This document shows positions 8,862 to 17,484 of a stretch of DNA of 64,000 nucleotides, piece by piece (positions within the stretch are counted from its first letter, which is position 1; each line of letters starts with the position of its first letter). The notes below the pieces were generated by a model, which made no database searches, was not told where the DNA came from, and saw only the letters and a list, made by a program, of their open reading frames with translations. The stretch comes from Octadecabacter temperatus (GTDB taxonomy: Bacteria > Pseudomonadota > Alphaproteobacteria > Rhodobacterales > Rhodobacteraceae), in assembly GCF_001187845.1 (NCBI RefSeq), contig NZ_CP012160.1, forward strand, positions 1,364,001-1,428,000, written 5' to 3'. Both the position numbers and the translations under genes were made by a program.

Positions 8862-9325
8862 CAGTTGCGCTGGCGATATTCGCGGTGACAGGCAGAACAC
8901 GCACCACCAAGGGCCTGCATCGCGCCTTGCAAGCTTTCAAGATCTGTACCAGCAACGTCCGCCATCGCATCAGCGGCAGCACCGAAGTCAGCGCTGATCA
9001 CCATAACGTTGTCAAAGTTTTCCCAAAGTGCGGGCAGGGCTTTGGTGCCTTCGATGCTGGCATTGTCGGTTCCAGCTGGCCAATAGCTCATTTGGTTCAT
9101 GCCAATAAGAGCGACCATGTTGTCCGCGGCAGATTGTGCGGCATCAGCGTCGTAGTCAATTTTGCCCTGCGCCATACCGCCCAAGACCCCAAGGTTATGG
9201 GCATAAAGCTGCATATGCGCTTGGCGCGCTGTGACTGCTGGATCGACCTCAGCGTGGCCGTCTGCGAAAGCCATTGTTGTCAGGGATACGGCAACCGCAC
9301 CTGCGAGTAGAGAAAGGGTTTTCAT
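8861..9325 (-). CDS. cycP: cytochrome c'
   Basis: A 154-residue periplasmic cytochrome c' with a signal peptide (cleaved after MAFA, about residue 21) and the diagnostic C-terminal haem motif Cys143-x-x-Cys146-His147 (CSACHREYRQRN). The four-helix-bundle family binds NO and CO at a five-coordinate haem and helps with nitric-oxide tolerance; some class II c-type cytochromes act as electron carriers instead. It is the first gene of a pair with the diheme cytochrome, so both are probably made together. Confidence 0.9.
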   Translation of the reverse strand: MKTLSLLAGAVAVSLTTMAFADGHAEVDPAVTARQAHMQLYAHNLGVLGGMAQGKIDYDADAAQSAADNMVALIGMNQMSYWPAGTDNASIEGTKALPALWENFDNVMVISADFGAAADAMADVAGTDLESLQGAMQALGGACSACHREYRQRN

Positions 9326-9408
9326 GAATAAGCTCCTGCGTGGACGTTACAATTGACGTAACGCTAACATAGGAACACACAATCGCACCGTGCAATTTCC
9401 GTGCGTCT

Positions 9409-9428
9409 GCGCACAAAAGCGTGTGCGC
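9409..9428 (-). terminator. hairpin directly after hpt
   Basis: A 7-bp perfect stem, GCGCACA paired with TGTGCGC, with a 6-base loop, begins immediately beyond the hpt stop codon on the minus strand. There is no T-run after it. It may be a weak terminator or a 3'-end stabiliser between hpt and the cytochrome pair. Confidence 0.45.
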
Positions 9429-9965
9429 TTAGGTGAAGCGCACTTTGCCGATGAAGGGCAGGTTGCGATTACGCTGTGCGTAATCAATGCCGTAACCCAC
9501 GACAAACTCATCAGGAATTTCAAAGCCCGTCCAATCTGCCCGCATATCAACCTCGCGGCGCGACGGTTTGTCGAGCAGGGCGATAGATTTCAGTTTTCTT
9601 GGGTGACGCGTGTTCAGCATATCAATGACTTGGTGCAGGGTGTGGCCAGTATCAACGATGTCCTCAACAACCAGCACATCACGCCCTTCGATTTGGCCAC
9701 GTAGATCTTTAAGGATGCGCACTTCGCGCGAGGATTCCATGCCGTCGCCATAAGAAGACGCCTCAAGGAAATCGACCTCGACTGGTAAATCCAGCTCACG
9801 CACCAGATCCGCGATGAACACGAAAGATCCGCGCAGAAGACCAACCACCACCAGTTTGTCTGTATCTTTGAATTCAGTTTGAATGGTTTTGGCCAAGTCT
9901 TCGATGCGTGCAGCGATAGATTTCGCGGATATCATTTCGTCGATCACGTAAGGGTCGTGCGTCAT
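9429..9965 (-). CDS. hpt: hypoxanthine phosphoribosyltransferase
   Basis: A 178-residue cytosolic purine-salvage enzyme that makes IMP or GMP from hypoxanthine or guanine and PRPP. The PRPP-binding signature [14 protein letters not shown] is present, preceded by the [16 protein letters not shown] segment and followed by [10 protein letters not shown] and the [21 protein letters not shown]-terminus typical of HPRT. The start [11 protein letters not shown] at 9965 fits the normal family length; the frame stays open upstream to 10097 but that part looks non-coding and overlaps the divergent gene. Confidence 0.95.
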   Translation of the reverse strand: MTHDPYVIDEMISAKSIAARIEDLAKTIQTEFKDTDKLVVVGLLRGSFVFIADLVRELDLPVEVDFLEASSYGDGMESSREVRILKDLRGQIEGRDVLVVEDIVDTGHTLHQVIDMLNTRHPRKLKSIALLDKPSRREVDMRADWTGFEIPDEFVVGYGIDYAQRNRNLPFIGKVRFT

Positions 9966-10049
9966 TAGGTCCGGACCTTGTGCCAATTGCTTGAATCTTC
10001 GAACAAACCATACGACATGGAGTGTAAGAGTCACGCGCGAAAGTCCGAT

Positions 10050-10493
10050 ATGCCTGCCCATTCCGAAACCCGACACCTTCCCTATAGCGCCGAGCAAATG
10101 TTTGCCTTGGTTGGTGATGTCGCCAATTACCCGAAGTTTTTGCCGTGGACTGCTGCTGCACGCATTCGCTCACGTGATGAAATGGGCGATCATACTGTGA
10201 TGCTCGCTGACTTGGTTGTTAGCTTTAAAGTGTTTCGCGAAAAATTCGGCAGCCGAGTTGTGCTGTGGCCAGAAATGCGCAAGATCGAAACTGAATATAT
10301 CGATGGGCCGTTCAAGTATTTGGAAAGCGTTTGGACGTTTATAGAGTCTGAGGACGGGTGCGACGTGCATTTCCAAGTCGACTTCGAATTTAAAAACCGC
10401 ATCCTGCAAGGCGCGGCTGGCATGTTCTTTAATCAAGCCATGCAAACCATTGTTCGCGCTTTTGAAAAACGTGCTGAGGCGCTGTACGGGTAA
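10050..10493 (+). CDS. COQ10/RatA-type START domain protein
   Basis: A 147-residue SRPBCC-fold protein. The opening [18 protein letters not shown], then [10 protein letters not shown] and the C-terminal [22 protein letters not shown] helix, are typical of the YfjG/RatA/COQ10 family. Bacterial members are annotated both as RatA ribosome-association toxins and as ubiquinone-binding COQ10 homologues; in an alphaproteobacterium the quinone-chaperone role is the more likely one. It is divergent from hpt with about 84 bases between starts. There is no antitoxin-like RatB gene next to it. Confidence 0.8.
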   Translation: MPAHSETRHLPYSAEQMFALVGDVANYPKFLPWTAAARIRSRDEMGDHTVMLADLVVSFKVFREKFGSRVVLWPEMRKIETEYIDGPFKYLESVWTFIESEDGCDVHFQVDFEFKNRILQGAAGMFFNQAMQTIVRAFEKRAEALYG

Positions 10494-10656
10494 GGTCGAT
10501 GCTGCGGAGCACGGCAGGTTAGAACCCTCTTCGACCGATGCTGCGGAATGCACGAGTGGCCGCTTTGACGCGATCCAGTCCAACAACAAGTCCTTGCGAA
10601 AACATGCCGCGCAGAACATAGTGTGAACATCATTATTCCCAAGCGAGGCTCAATTC
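10494..10656. repeat. gap with short direct repeat
   Basis: This 163-base gap carries a perfect 12-base direct repeat, CGATGCTGCGGA, at 10498-10509 and 10537-10548. The second copy is followed by AATGCACGAGTGGCCGCTTT. Some of this resembles dispersed intergenic repeats seen in Roseobacter genomes, but I cannot confirm that. No gene is evident here. Confidence 0.3.
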
Positions 10657-11298
10657 TTGGAAAATATTTCACCTTACCTAGTCGGTATTCTGCTGTCCTA
10701 CGGTGCATTTTTGATGGCTATCGCAAGCCCCGGTCCGAACGTCCTCGCTGTGATCGGAACCTCTATGGCAGTCAACCGTCCTTCGGGTATGGCGCTAGCC
10801 ATGGGCGTGGCGACAGGCACGCTTACGTGGGCGCTGCTGACTGCAATCGGTTTGTCAGCCCTGCTCGCGACCTATGCTTCTGCCATTCTCATCATCAAAA
10901 TATTTGGTGGGCTCTACTTGCTCTGGTTGGCTTTTAAGGCGTTTCGGTCAGCGGCATCCGCCCATGATATTGATGCCGTAGAGCTGGCGGGTGACAGGCG
11001 CACTGCTTGGGGCTACGCAAGACGCGGATATATCATCCAGATGACGAACCCGAAAGCAGCCTTGGCGTGGATCGCGATTATCTCGCTTGGCCTTGCTCCC
11101 AGTGCACCGCTATGGGTTGCAGGCGCGATTGTGGGTGGCACGTTTGTGTTGTCAGTGGTGATCCACCTTCTCTATGCGGTGGCTTTTTCGACGCCGATGA
11201 TGGTTCGTGTTTACGGGCGCGCACGCCGCTTCATTCAAGGCGCGCTTTGCACATTTTTCGGCCTCGCTGGTCTTCGATTGCTAACGGATCGGGGTTGA
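10657..11298 (+). CDS. LysE/RhtB family amino-acid exporter
   Basis: A 213-residue inner-membrane protein with about six hydrophobic segments. The family signature near the start is MAIASPGPNVLAV, followed by GMALAMGVATG and IFGGLYLLWLAFKAFRS, and the mid-protein loop QMTNPKAALAWIAI. LysE/RhtB proteins export amino acids such as lysine, threonine or homoserine lactone; the specific cargo is not readable. The likely start is TTG 10657 with GCGAGG upstream. An ABM-domain gene follows after 4 bases, so they form an operon. Confidence 0.88.
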   Translation: MENISPYLVGILLSYGAFLMAIASPGPNVLAVIGTSMAVNRPSGMALAMGVATGTLTWALLTAIGLSALLATYASAILIIKIFGGLYLLWLAFKAFRSAASAHDIDAVELAGDRRTAWGYARRGYIIQMTNPKAALAWIAIISLGLAPSAPLWVAGAIVGGTFVLSVVIHLLYAVAFSTPMMVRVYGRARRFIQGALCTFFGLAGLRLLTDRG

Positions 11299-11302
11299 AC
11301 GG

Positions 11303-11635
11303 ATGGGAACCTACGACGACAACGCAACGGCTCAAAACCTCAATACAGGTTTCGCAGTGATGGTGCGGATAACAGCTAAGGAAGGAGAAGCTGACGCCGT
11401 AGCTGAAATCCTCCAAAGTTTGGCCGGACCATCAAACGCAGAACCGGGCATGAAATTCTTCATGCCCTACAGATCACCGGAAGATTCATCACAGTTTTTT
11501 GTCTATGAACTTTACGAAGATGCGTCTGGGTGGGACGCGCACAACACATCACTCCATTTCCTTGCAGCGGTTGATGATCTCATCGCAAAGGCCGTGCATC
11601 GAGAGCGTATCCCGTTTGTGCCCTTCGTGACATAA
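11303..11635 (+). CDS. antibiotic biosynthesis monooxygenase (ABM) domain protein
   Basis: A 110-residue protein with a single ABM ferredoxin-like domain: FAVMVRITAKEGEADAVAEIL, EPGMKFFMPYRS, FFVYELYEDASGWDAHNTSLHF. Small ABM proteins are dimeric quinol or aldehyde-handling monooxygenases (YgiN type) or have unknown roles. The H-x-x-S-x-H region near residue 80 is conserved in the family. It lies 4 bases after the exporter gene and is probably translated from the same message. Confidence 0.75.
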   Translation: MGTYDDNATAQNLNTGFAVMVRITAKEGEADAVAEILQSLAGPSNAEPGMKFFMPYRSPEDSSQFFVYELYEDASGWDAHNTSLHFLAAVDDLIAKAVHRERIPFVPFVT

Positions 11636-11774
11636 GGCCATTCATTCCAGCGGAAGTCGGGCTGGTTTAGTGGCATGGAACGGATAGCGGTCATTGGCGC
11701 AGCTGCAGCGAAATGGCGCTAAGTCCGCAAAGCCGACATTGAGTTGAAACTTTCCTCAACATCCGAAAAACAAA

Positions 11775-11800
11775 AAAAGGCGCCGGTTAGGGCGCCTTTT
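11775..11800 (-). terminator. intrinsic terminator of amtB
   Basis: A perfect 10-bp stem (AAAAGGCGCC with GGCGCCTTTT) and a six-base loop, followed on the minus strand by a run of seven T in total. It lies 20 bases beyond the amtB stop and can also stop plus-strand readthrough from the ABM gene. Confidence 0.85.
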
Positions 11801-11820
11801 GGTGTTGTTTGTAACAGGTC

Positions 11821-13002
11821 TTAACTTGTCATGTCGTAGGCGCGTTCGCCGTGCGATGTCAGGTCAAGACCAGTGTATTCGTCTTCTTCCCCAACGCGGA
11901 TCGGGAAGATCGCTTTTACGACAAAGACAATCACAACCGTTGTGACCAGAGTCCAGATACCGACGACTGCAAGGCCACCCAGTTGGGCTGTCCAGCTTGC
12001 GTGGCCGAACACGGCCAGCATAACGATACCGAACATGCCGCCGATGCCGTGCACCGCGAATACGTCGAGTGTATCGTCGATCTTCAATTTGTTCTTCACG
12101 AAAGAACACAGCTCTTGGCACATGATGCCTGCAACGCCACCGATGATCAGCGCCTCAACAGGGCCGACAGAACCGGATGCAGGTGTGATGGACGCGAGAC
12201 CAGCAATCGTACCTGTGACAAGACCAACGAGGGAAGATTTGCCGTAGCGAATACGTTCCCACAGGATCCATGTCAGGGATGCCGTTGCAGCAGACAGGTG
12301 CGTCACTGTGATCGCCATTGCAGCAGAGCCGTTTGCCGCCAGTTCAGAACCGCCGTTAAAGCCGAACCAACCAACCCAAAGCATCGCAGCACCGATCATA
12401 ACCATACCTGGGTTATGCGGTGGCTTGCCTTTGTCACGACGTGGGCCAAGGAAGAACGCAACGATCAACGCTGCAAGACCAGCCGTTTGGTGAACGACAA
12501 TACCACCAGCAAAGTCGTTTACGCCATCTGCGAACAGGGACCATTCAGCGCCAGCCAACAAGCCGCCACCCCAAATCCAATGCGCAACAGGTGCGTAACA
12601 GATCAACATCCAAAGGCCTGAGAAAGTCATCACAAAGGCAAACCCAATACGTTCCACATAGGCACCAACGATCAGCGCAGGCGTGATAATTGCGAATGTC
12701 ATCTGGAAAGCAAAGAACAAGACTTCGGGAATGTTGCCTGACATGGTGTCTTCATCCACGCCGTTCAGGAACATCTTACCGAGACCGCCCCAGTATGCGT
12801 TTCCGTCACCAAATGCGATGGAGTACCCAAACGCGAGCCACAGCACCGACATAAGGCAGGCAATGCCGAAACACTGCATAAACACGCTGAGCACGTTGCG
12901 GGCGCGCACAAGGCCGCCGTAAAACAAAGCCAACCCGGGTAGGGTCATAAACAACACGAGTGCTGTTGCGACGATAATCCAAGCGGTGTCCGCTCCGTTC
13001 AT
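11821..13002 (-). CDS. amtB: ammonium transporter
   Basis: A 393-residue inner-membrane Amt channel with eleven predicted helices and no cleaved signal. Family marks are GLALFYGGLVRARN in the first helix, APVAHWIWGGG, GVNDFAGGIVVHQTAG with the first pore His, and FAVHGIGGMFG with the second pore His. ATG 13002 is preceded by GAGGAA at the right distance; an ATG at 13017 is too close to be preferred. Unusually, no glnK (PII) gene is next to it. A perfect TATAAT hexamer lies upstream. In this clade the gene is expected to be under NtrC control. Confidence 0.95.
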   Translation of the reverse strand: MNGADTAWIIVATALVLFMTLPGLALFYGGLVRARNVLSVFMQCFGIACLMSVLWLAFGYSIAFGDGNAYWGGLGKMFLNGVDEDTMSGNIPEVLFFAFQMTFAIITPALIVGAYVERIGFAFVMTFSGLWMLICYAPVAHWIWGGGLLAGAEWSLFADGVNDFAGGIVVHQTAGLAALIVAFFLGPRRDKGKPPHNPGMVMIGAAMLWVGWFGFNGGSELAANGSAAMAITVTHLSAATASLTWILWERIRYGKSSLVGLVTGTIAGLASITPASGSVGPVEALIIGGVAGIMCQELCSFVKNKLKIDDTLDVFAVHGIGGMFGIVMLAVFGHASWTAQLGGLAVVGIWTLVTTVVIVFVVKAIFPIRVGEEDEYTGLDLTSHGERAYDMTS

Positions 13003-13113
13003 GGGATATTCCTCCATTTTATTTGGAAAACCTCAAAGCGCACTTTTTGCGACTTAAAAAGAGGCAATGGGAATCGAGGCCGCATAATTTACAGGCATTC
13101 GGCAAATGCCATA

Positions 13114-13119
13114 ATTATA
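13114..13119 (-). promoter_or_regulatory. candidate -10 hexamer for amtB
   Basis: A perfect TATAAT on the minus strand, about 112 bases before the amtB ATG. A fitting -35 is not obvious (TTGGGC at 19 bases). A short hairpin GGCATT/AATGCC follows at 13094-13110. I see no sigma-54 GG-N10-GC pair in this region, which agrees with an NtrC lacking the sigma-54 contact loop. Confidence 0.3.
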
Positions 13120-13152
13120 GGCGCGACCAGCGCTAAACGCCCAAAAATGTCG

Positions 13153-13626
13153 CTAAAGTGAATCTATTGCTTCGGCAATCAGCGTTAATGCGGCTTCAAC
13201 ACTACGCTGACGAACTTGCGCACGCCCTATGGGGCCGAACTCAACGGTTTTGGTCTGAACTGAGCCGCCAGCCGCCACGCCAAAGCACACGCGTCCCTCT
13301 GGTTTGTGTTCTGATCCGCCAGGCCCTGCGATGCCTGTAATCGATACGGCAACATCTGCGCGCGCAGCATTTGCGGCACCCGTCGCCATCTGCGCTGCGA
13401 CCTCTTCGCTGACCGCACCATGCGCGTCTAAGGTCGCTTCCGAAACGGACACCATTTCGACTTTTGCAGTATTGGAATAGGTTACAAACCCGCGTTCAAA
13501 CATCGCCGAGCTTCCGGCGATGTCCGTGATGGCCGCACTGACCATGCCACCTGTGCAGCTTTCCGCAGTGGTGATGGTAAGCCCCTTAGCAATCGCAGCG
13601 GCGACAACATCACGGGCCAGCGTCAC
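13153..13626 (-). CDS. pncC: CinA C-terminal domain protein (nicotinamide-nucleotide amidase)
   Basis: A 157-residue stand-alone CinA-C domain that deamidates NMN to nicotinate mononucleotide in pyridine nucleotide recycling. Characteristic segments are TTAESCTGGMVSAAITDIAGSS, FERGFVTYSNTAK and ITGIAGPGGS followed by PEGRVCFGVA. The GTG start at 13626 overlaps the pgpA stop by four bases (GTGA), which decides the start over an upstream ATG at 13668 inside pgpA. It is the last gene of the ispDF-pgpA-pncC operon. Confidence 0.9.
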   Translation of the reverse strand: MTLARDVVAAAIAKGLTITTAESCTGGMVSAAITDIAGSSAMFERGFVTYSNTAKVEMVSVSEATLDAHGAVSEEVAAQMATGAANAARADVAVSITGIAGPGGSEHKPEGRVCFGVAAGGSVQTKTVEFGPIGRAQVRQRSVEAALTLIAEAIDSL

Positions 13627-14123
13627 TGCATAACCCCGTGCCAAACACCTGCAAGAACAACCACCCAAAGCGCGGCGAACAGACCTGCAATAACATCATC
13701 CAACATCACGCCCGTTGCGTTATCTTTCCGATCGGCCCAGCCAACAGGACCGGGTTTCGTGATGTCATAAAGGCGAAACGCAGCAAAAGCGACGATCCAG
13801 CCGGGCCAAAGGGAAAGGGACGAGACACCGATGAATGATGCGGCGATTATCACAGGTGCGAGGGCAATCCATTGGCCGACAACTTCATCAATCACGATCT
13901 CTGACGGATCATGGTTATCTTTGCCCTCTGTCATGATCTTTGTCGCGATGTAGCCTTTGATATAGGCTGCGGGAATGGCGACGAGGAACAGCCATAGTCC
14001 ACCAAATTCATAGATCAACCACGCAAGAGGCAGGGCCATGAGGGACCCCCAAGTCCCTGGTGCGGGTTTCATGTAGCCTACGTAAAAATACGTCGCCGTG
14101 ATTTCTGCCCAGCGTTGTTTCAT
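13623..14123 (-). CDS. pgpA: phosphatidylglycerophosphatase A
   Basis: A 166-residue integral membrane phosphatase that makes phosphatidylglycerol from its phosphate. The PgpA pattern is clear: [21 protein letters not shown] near the N-terminus, then [20 protein letters not shown], and [26 protein letters not shown] near the end, with the acidic residues that bind metal. It overlaps ispDF (ATGA) on one side and pncC (GTGA) on the other, so all three are coupled. Confidence 0.95.
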   Translation of the reverse strand: MKQRWAEITATYFYVGYMKPAPGTWGSLMALPLAWLIYEFGGLWLFLVAIPAAYIKGYIATKIMTEGKDNHDPSEIVIDEVVGQWIALAPVIIAASFIGVSSLSLWPGWIVAFAAFRLYDITKPGPVGWADRKDNATGVMLDDVIAGLFAALWVVVLAGVWHGVMQ

Positions 14124-15271
14124 GCTGTTGTTCCTTTAATAAGGGTCACTGTTGCCAACGCCGCAATGCCTTCGCCGCGCCCCGTAAAGCCAAGCCGTTC
14201 AGAGGTTGTGGCCTTAACGCTAACGCGGTCAATGTCGATGTCCATGATTTCGGCCATGCGGGCGCGCATGGATTGCGCCACAGGCCCGATCTTTGGAAAT
14301 TCACAGATAAGCGTGCAATCCATGTGGGTAATCGCAAAGCCCATCTCACGCGCCAAAGCGCAGGCGTGGGCTAGAAAAATATGGCTTTCAGCGCCTTTCC
14401 ATTGTGGGTCACTGGGCGGGAAATGCTGGCCGATGTCACCGCGGCACAGCGCGCCATAAATTGCGTCCGTCACCGTGTGCATGCCTACGTCTGCGTCCGA
14501 ATGGCCTTGCAATCCACGCGCGTGTGGAACCTTAACACCGCATAGCACAACATGATCGCCATCTCCGAAACGGTGCACGTCAAACCCGTTGCCTGTCCTA
14601 ATGTCCATTGATGTCTCCAGCAGTTTAGCGGCCCGCGCAAAGTCTTCGGGCGTGGTTATTTTAAGGTTGCGTGCATCGCCCTGAACGATTGCGACATCAA
14701 GACCTGCGCGCCGCGCAACTTCAACGTCATCCGCAGCGGGGCCGGTGTTTTTACGGTGGGCGTCCAATATCGCTGAACGGGTGAACCCTTGGGGTGTTTG
14801 AGCCGCAAAAAGGCCTGTGCGGTCCTGAACGCCGGTGACAATCGCATCTGCCCCAGTCCAAAGCGCGTCAGTAACAGGCAATGCGGGGGCCGCTGCATCA
14901 TTATGATCCAGTGCGTCTAAAACCCGCGAAATAACATCACGAGGGCAGCAGCACCGTGCGCCATCGTGGATGAGCACGCGATCTGCTTGGGTTTGCATCA
15001 CGCCACTCAGCACAGACGCCGCGCGATCTTCGCCGCCAATGGCGATCAACGCGTGTTTATCGAGCCCCAGTGACGTGACCCAATCGCGATCAGTTTCAGC
15101 GATTACCAAAACAACTTCGCTTACACGGGGATGTCCAATGAACAAATCAAGCGTGTGTTCTACAACGGTTTTTCCAGCAATCTTCTGCCATTGCTTTGGC
15201 ACATCGCCGCCAGCGCGGACTCCGCGTCCGGCGGCAACGATAATTGCGGCGACTGTTGGCTTGGCGTTCAT
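14120..15271 (-). CDS. ispDF: bifunctional IspD/IspF enzyme of isoprenoid synthesis
   Basis: A 383-residue fusion. Residues 1-225 form the IspD cytidylyltransferase ([21 protein letters not shown] at the start) that makes CDP-methylerythritol. Residues from about 228 form the IspF cyclase ([40 protein letters not shown]) that makes the cyclodiphosphate. The fusion is common in alphaproteobacteria. One oddity: the segment usually read as HDAARP is HDGARCCCP here, with three adjacent cysteines (bases 14946-14957 region). The start ATG is at 15271; the gene is the head of the ispDF-pgpA-pncC operon. Confidence 0.97.
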   Translation of the reverse strand: MNAKPTVAAIIVAAGRGVRAGGDVPKQWQKIAGKTVVEHTLDLFIGHPRVSEVVLVIAETDRDWVTSLGLDKHALIAIGGEDRAASVLSGVMQTQADRVLIHDGARCCCPRDVISRVLDALDHNDAAAPALPVTDALWTGADAIVTGVQDRTGLFAAQTPQGFTRSAILDAHRKNTGPAADDVEVARRAGLDVAIVQGDARNLKITTPEDFARAAKLLETSMDIRTGNGFDVHRFGDGDHVVLCGVKVPHARGLQGHSDADVGMHTVTDAIYGALCRGDIGQHFPPSDPQWKGAESHIFLAHACALAREMGFAITHMDCTLICEFPKIGPVAQSMRARMAEIMDIDIDRVSVKATTSERLGFTGRGEGIAALATVTLIKGTTA

Positions 15272-15433
15272 GGTCGGGAAAAGTCCTTACTAGTCGCCCC
15301 GTTCTACCCAGCGCAGCGGTTGGTGGGAAGGGGATCGAAGGATGCGCACAAATATTAGGCACGTCGTGTTTCGTGCCTGATTATTAGTCAGTGATTTCTT
15401 GAGTATGCCCTAAATTCGCGATAGCCAATTCCC

Positions 15434-16411
15434 ATGTACCGTGAATTTCCCTTGCCCACACCTGACAGCCCAGTGGCCCTCGCGCCGCTGGCGGGCATTA
15501 CGGATTTGCCGTTCCGCCAATTGGTCGCGTCGTTCGGGGCAGGCTGGGTCGTGTCGGAAATGGTCGCGAGCCAAGAAATGGTTCAGGCGAAACCCGGCGT
15601 GCGCGAAAAAGCGGAGCTTGGGTTCAACCAAGGCAACACTGCCGTACAGTTGGCCGGTCGCGAAGCGCACTGGATGGCCGAGGCCGCGCGTCACGTCGAA
15701 GCAAACGGCGCGGCGATGATCGACATCAACATGGGCTGCCCAGCCAAGAAGGTCACGAGTGGCTATTCGGGCTCTGCGCTACTGCGCGATTTGGATCATG
15801 CGCTCACGTTGATTGATGCCGTTGTTGGGGCAGTTGATATTCCTGTAACGCTGAAAACCCGTCTTGGATGGGACGACGCGCTGCTAAACGCCGCTGAGTT
15901 GGCGGTCCGCGCCGAGAGCGCAGGCATTTCGCGGATTGTTATTCATGGCCGCACGCGCTGTCAGTTTTACAAAGGCAACGCTGATTGGGTTGCGATCAAA
16001 GCGATTAAAGATGCGGTTTCAATCCCAGTCATCGCAAATGGCGATATTGTCGACACCAAAACTGCCAAGAAAGCGTTGAGCGCCTCGGGTGCTGACGGCG
16101 TGATGATCGGGCGCGGCGCACAGGGGCGCCCATGGATATTGCGCGACGTCGCGTTGGAATTGTCAGGGCAGGTGGCACCGTCAGCCCCACAAGGGTCTGC
16201 CTTCATCGACATGGCGTCCACCCACTACGACGCCATGCTGTCTTTTTATGGTGACGAGCTCGGCGGCAAAGTCGCCCGTAAACATTTGGGTTGGTACATG
16301 GACATTTCTCAGCCGGAGCCTGCTTTGCGTAAAGCCGTTCTGACACAACGCTTAACCGCGCAAGTTTTCAAACTACTCCCCGAGGCGCTGGCACAGGAGG
16401 CCGTCATATGA
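15434..16411 (+). CDS. dusB: tRNA-dihydrouridine synthase B (NifR3)
   Basis: A 325-residue FMN-dependent enzyme that reduces uridine to dihydrouridine in the tRNA D-loop. Signatures are VALAPLAGITDLPFRQL at the start, the active-site Cys102 in DINMGCPAKKVTSG, and VIHGRTRCQFYKG. It is the first gene of the classic alphaproteobacterial nifR3-ntrB-ntrC operon. Its stop region overlaps the ntrB start by four bases (ATGA). The divergent spacing to ispDF is about 160 bases. Confidence 0.96.
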   Translation: MYREFPLPTPDSPVALAPLAGITDLPFRQLVASFGAGWVVSEMVASQEMVQAKPGVREKAELGFNQGNTAVQLAGREAHWMAEAARHVEANGAAMIDINMGCPAKKVTSGYSGSALLRDLDHALTLIDAVVGAVDIPVTLKTRLGWDDALLNAAELAVRAESAGISRIVIHGRTRCQFYKGNADWVAIKAIKDAVSIPVIANGDIVDTKTAKKALSASGADGVMIGRGAQGRPWILRDVALELSGQVAPSAPQGSAFIDMASTHYDAMLSFYGDELGGKVARKHLGWYMDISQPEPALRKAVLTQRLTAQVFKLLPEALAQEAVI

Positions 16412-17484
16412 ATGCTCTTTGGAATTCCTTACCGGTGCCCGCGCTCCTCCTGAACCGCGATGACACGATTGCACAAAGCAACCCAGCGGCTGAGGCGTTT
16501 TTGAATCTATCCACCAAGGCGCTTGTCGGGTCGAGCGTTTGGGACAAAGTGATGATCGACTCCCCACTAGAGGCCGCCTATGCGCGCGCCAGTGAAAATC
16601 GCTCATCATTGTTTGTGAACGACGTCGACGTTAGCAGCGGTGAGCGGATGCCGATGCAATGCAACATCCAGTTCGCGCCGCTGAACGAGCCTGATGAAAA
16701 GTCAGGCGAACAGATGCTGATGATATTTGAGCCGCGTGAAATGGCGATGCGCATGAACACGTCCGCCAAATCGGTACGTGCTGCACGGTCCGCTATCGGG
16801 ATGGCAGAAATGCTGGCCCATGAAATCAAGAATCCGCTGGCTGGCATCACGGGTGCCGCACAGCTTTTGTCGATGACCCTGTCCAATGAAGACCGCGAGT
16901 TGACGGATCTAATCGTCGAGGAATCCCGCCGTGTCGTGAAGCTGCTGGAACAGGTCGAACAGTTCGGCAACCTTCAACCGCCTAATCGCCAGCCTGTGAA
17001 CCTGCATGATGTGCTAGATCGCGCACGCCAATCTGCTTCCGTCGGGTTTGGTGCGCATATGATGTTCCTTGAGGACTATGACCCGTCCTTGCCACCCACC
17101 TACGCAGACCCTGATCAGTTGCTGCAGGTTCTGCTAAATCTGCTAAAGAACGCGTCCCAAGCTGGGTCCGCTGGTGGCACAATAACGCTGCACACCTTCT
17201 ACGAGCCATCCCTGCGCATGCAACGAAAAGACGGCTCTGCGGCGCGTTTACCGCTCCAAATTGAGATTATTGATGATGGCCCCGGACTGCCGCCAGATAT
17301 TGCAGCTGACGTGTTTGAGCCGTTTATTTCAGGTCGTGAAAACGGCACCGGCCTTGGCCTTGCCCTTGTAAGTAAATTGATTGCGGACGTTGGCGGATGG
17401 ATATCCGTGGACTCCGTACCTGGGCGCACCGTGTTTCGGGTATCGCTTCCCGTTGTTCCAAAAGAAAATTCAGGAGACGCATAA
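16408..17484 (+). CDS. ntrB: nitrogen regulation histidine kinase NtrB
   Basis: A 358-residue soluble histidine kinase. Residues about 5-110 form a PAS domain; the dimerisation H-box AEMLAHEIKNPLAG contains the phosphorylated His138; the ATPase domain has LNLLKNASQAG (N box), IIDDGPGLP (G1) and GRENGTGLGLALV (G2). NtrB phosphorylates NtrC in nitrogen limitation and is turned into a phosphatase by PII. No PII gene is in this window. It is tightly coupled with dusB upstream and ntrC downstream (start immediately after its stop). Confidence 0.96.
   Translation: MNALWNSLPVPALLLNRDDTIAQSNPAAEAFLNLSTKALVGSSVWDKVMIDSPLEAAYARASENRSSLFVNDVDVSSGERMPMQCNIQFAPLNEPDEKSGEQMLMIFEPREMAMRMNTSAKSVRAARSAIGMAEMLAHEIKNPLAGITGAAQLLSMTLSNEDRELTDLIVEESRRVVKLLEQVEQFGNLQPPNRQPVNLHDVLDRARQSASVGFGAHMMFLEDYDPSLPPTYADPDQLLQVLLNLLKNASQAGSAGGTITLHTFYEPSLRMQRKDGSAARLPLQIEIIDDGPGLPPDIAADVFEPFISGRENGTGLGLALVSKLIADVGGWISVDSVPGRTVFRVSLPVVPKENSGDA

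Noticed and set aside
10050..10493. RatA toxin of a toxin-antitoxin module
   Set aside because: There is no antitoxin gene beside it, and the family in alphaproteobacteria is more simply explained as a COQ10-like quinone-binding protein.
11851..12621. 256-codon plus-strand frame opposite amtB
   Set aside because: Amino-acid composition is not protein-like (many Cys, Arg, His), and the amtB frame is unequivocal.
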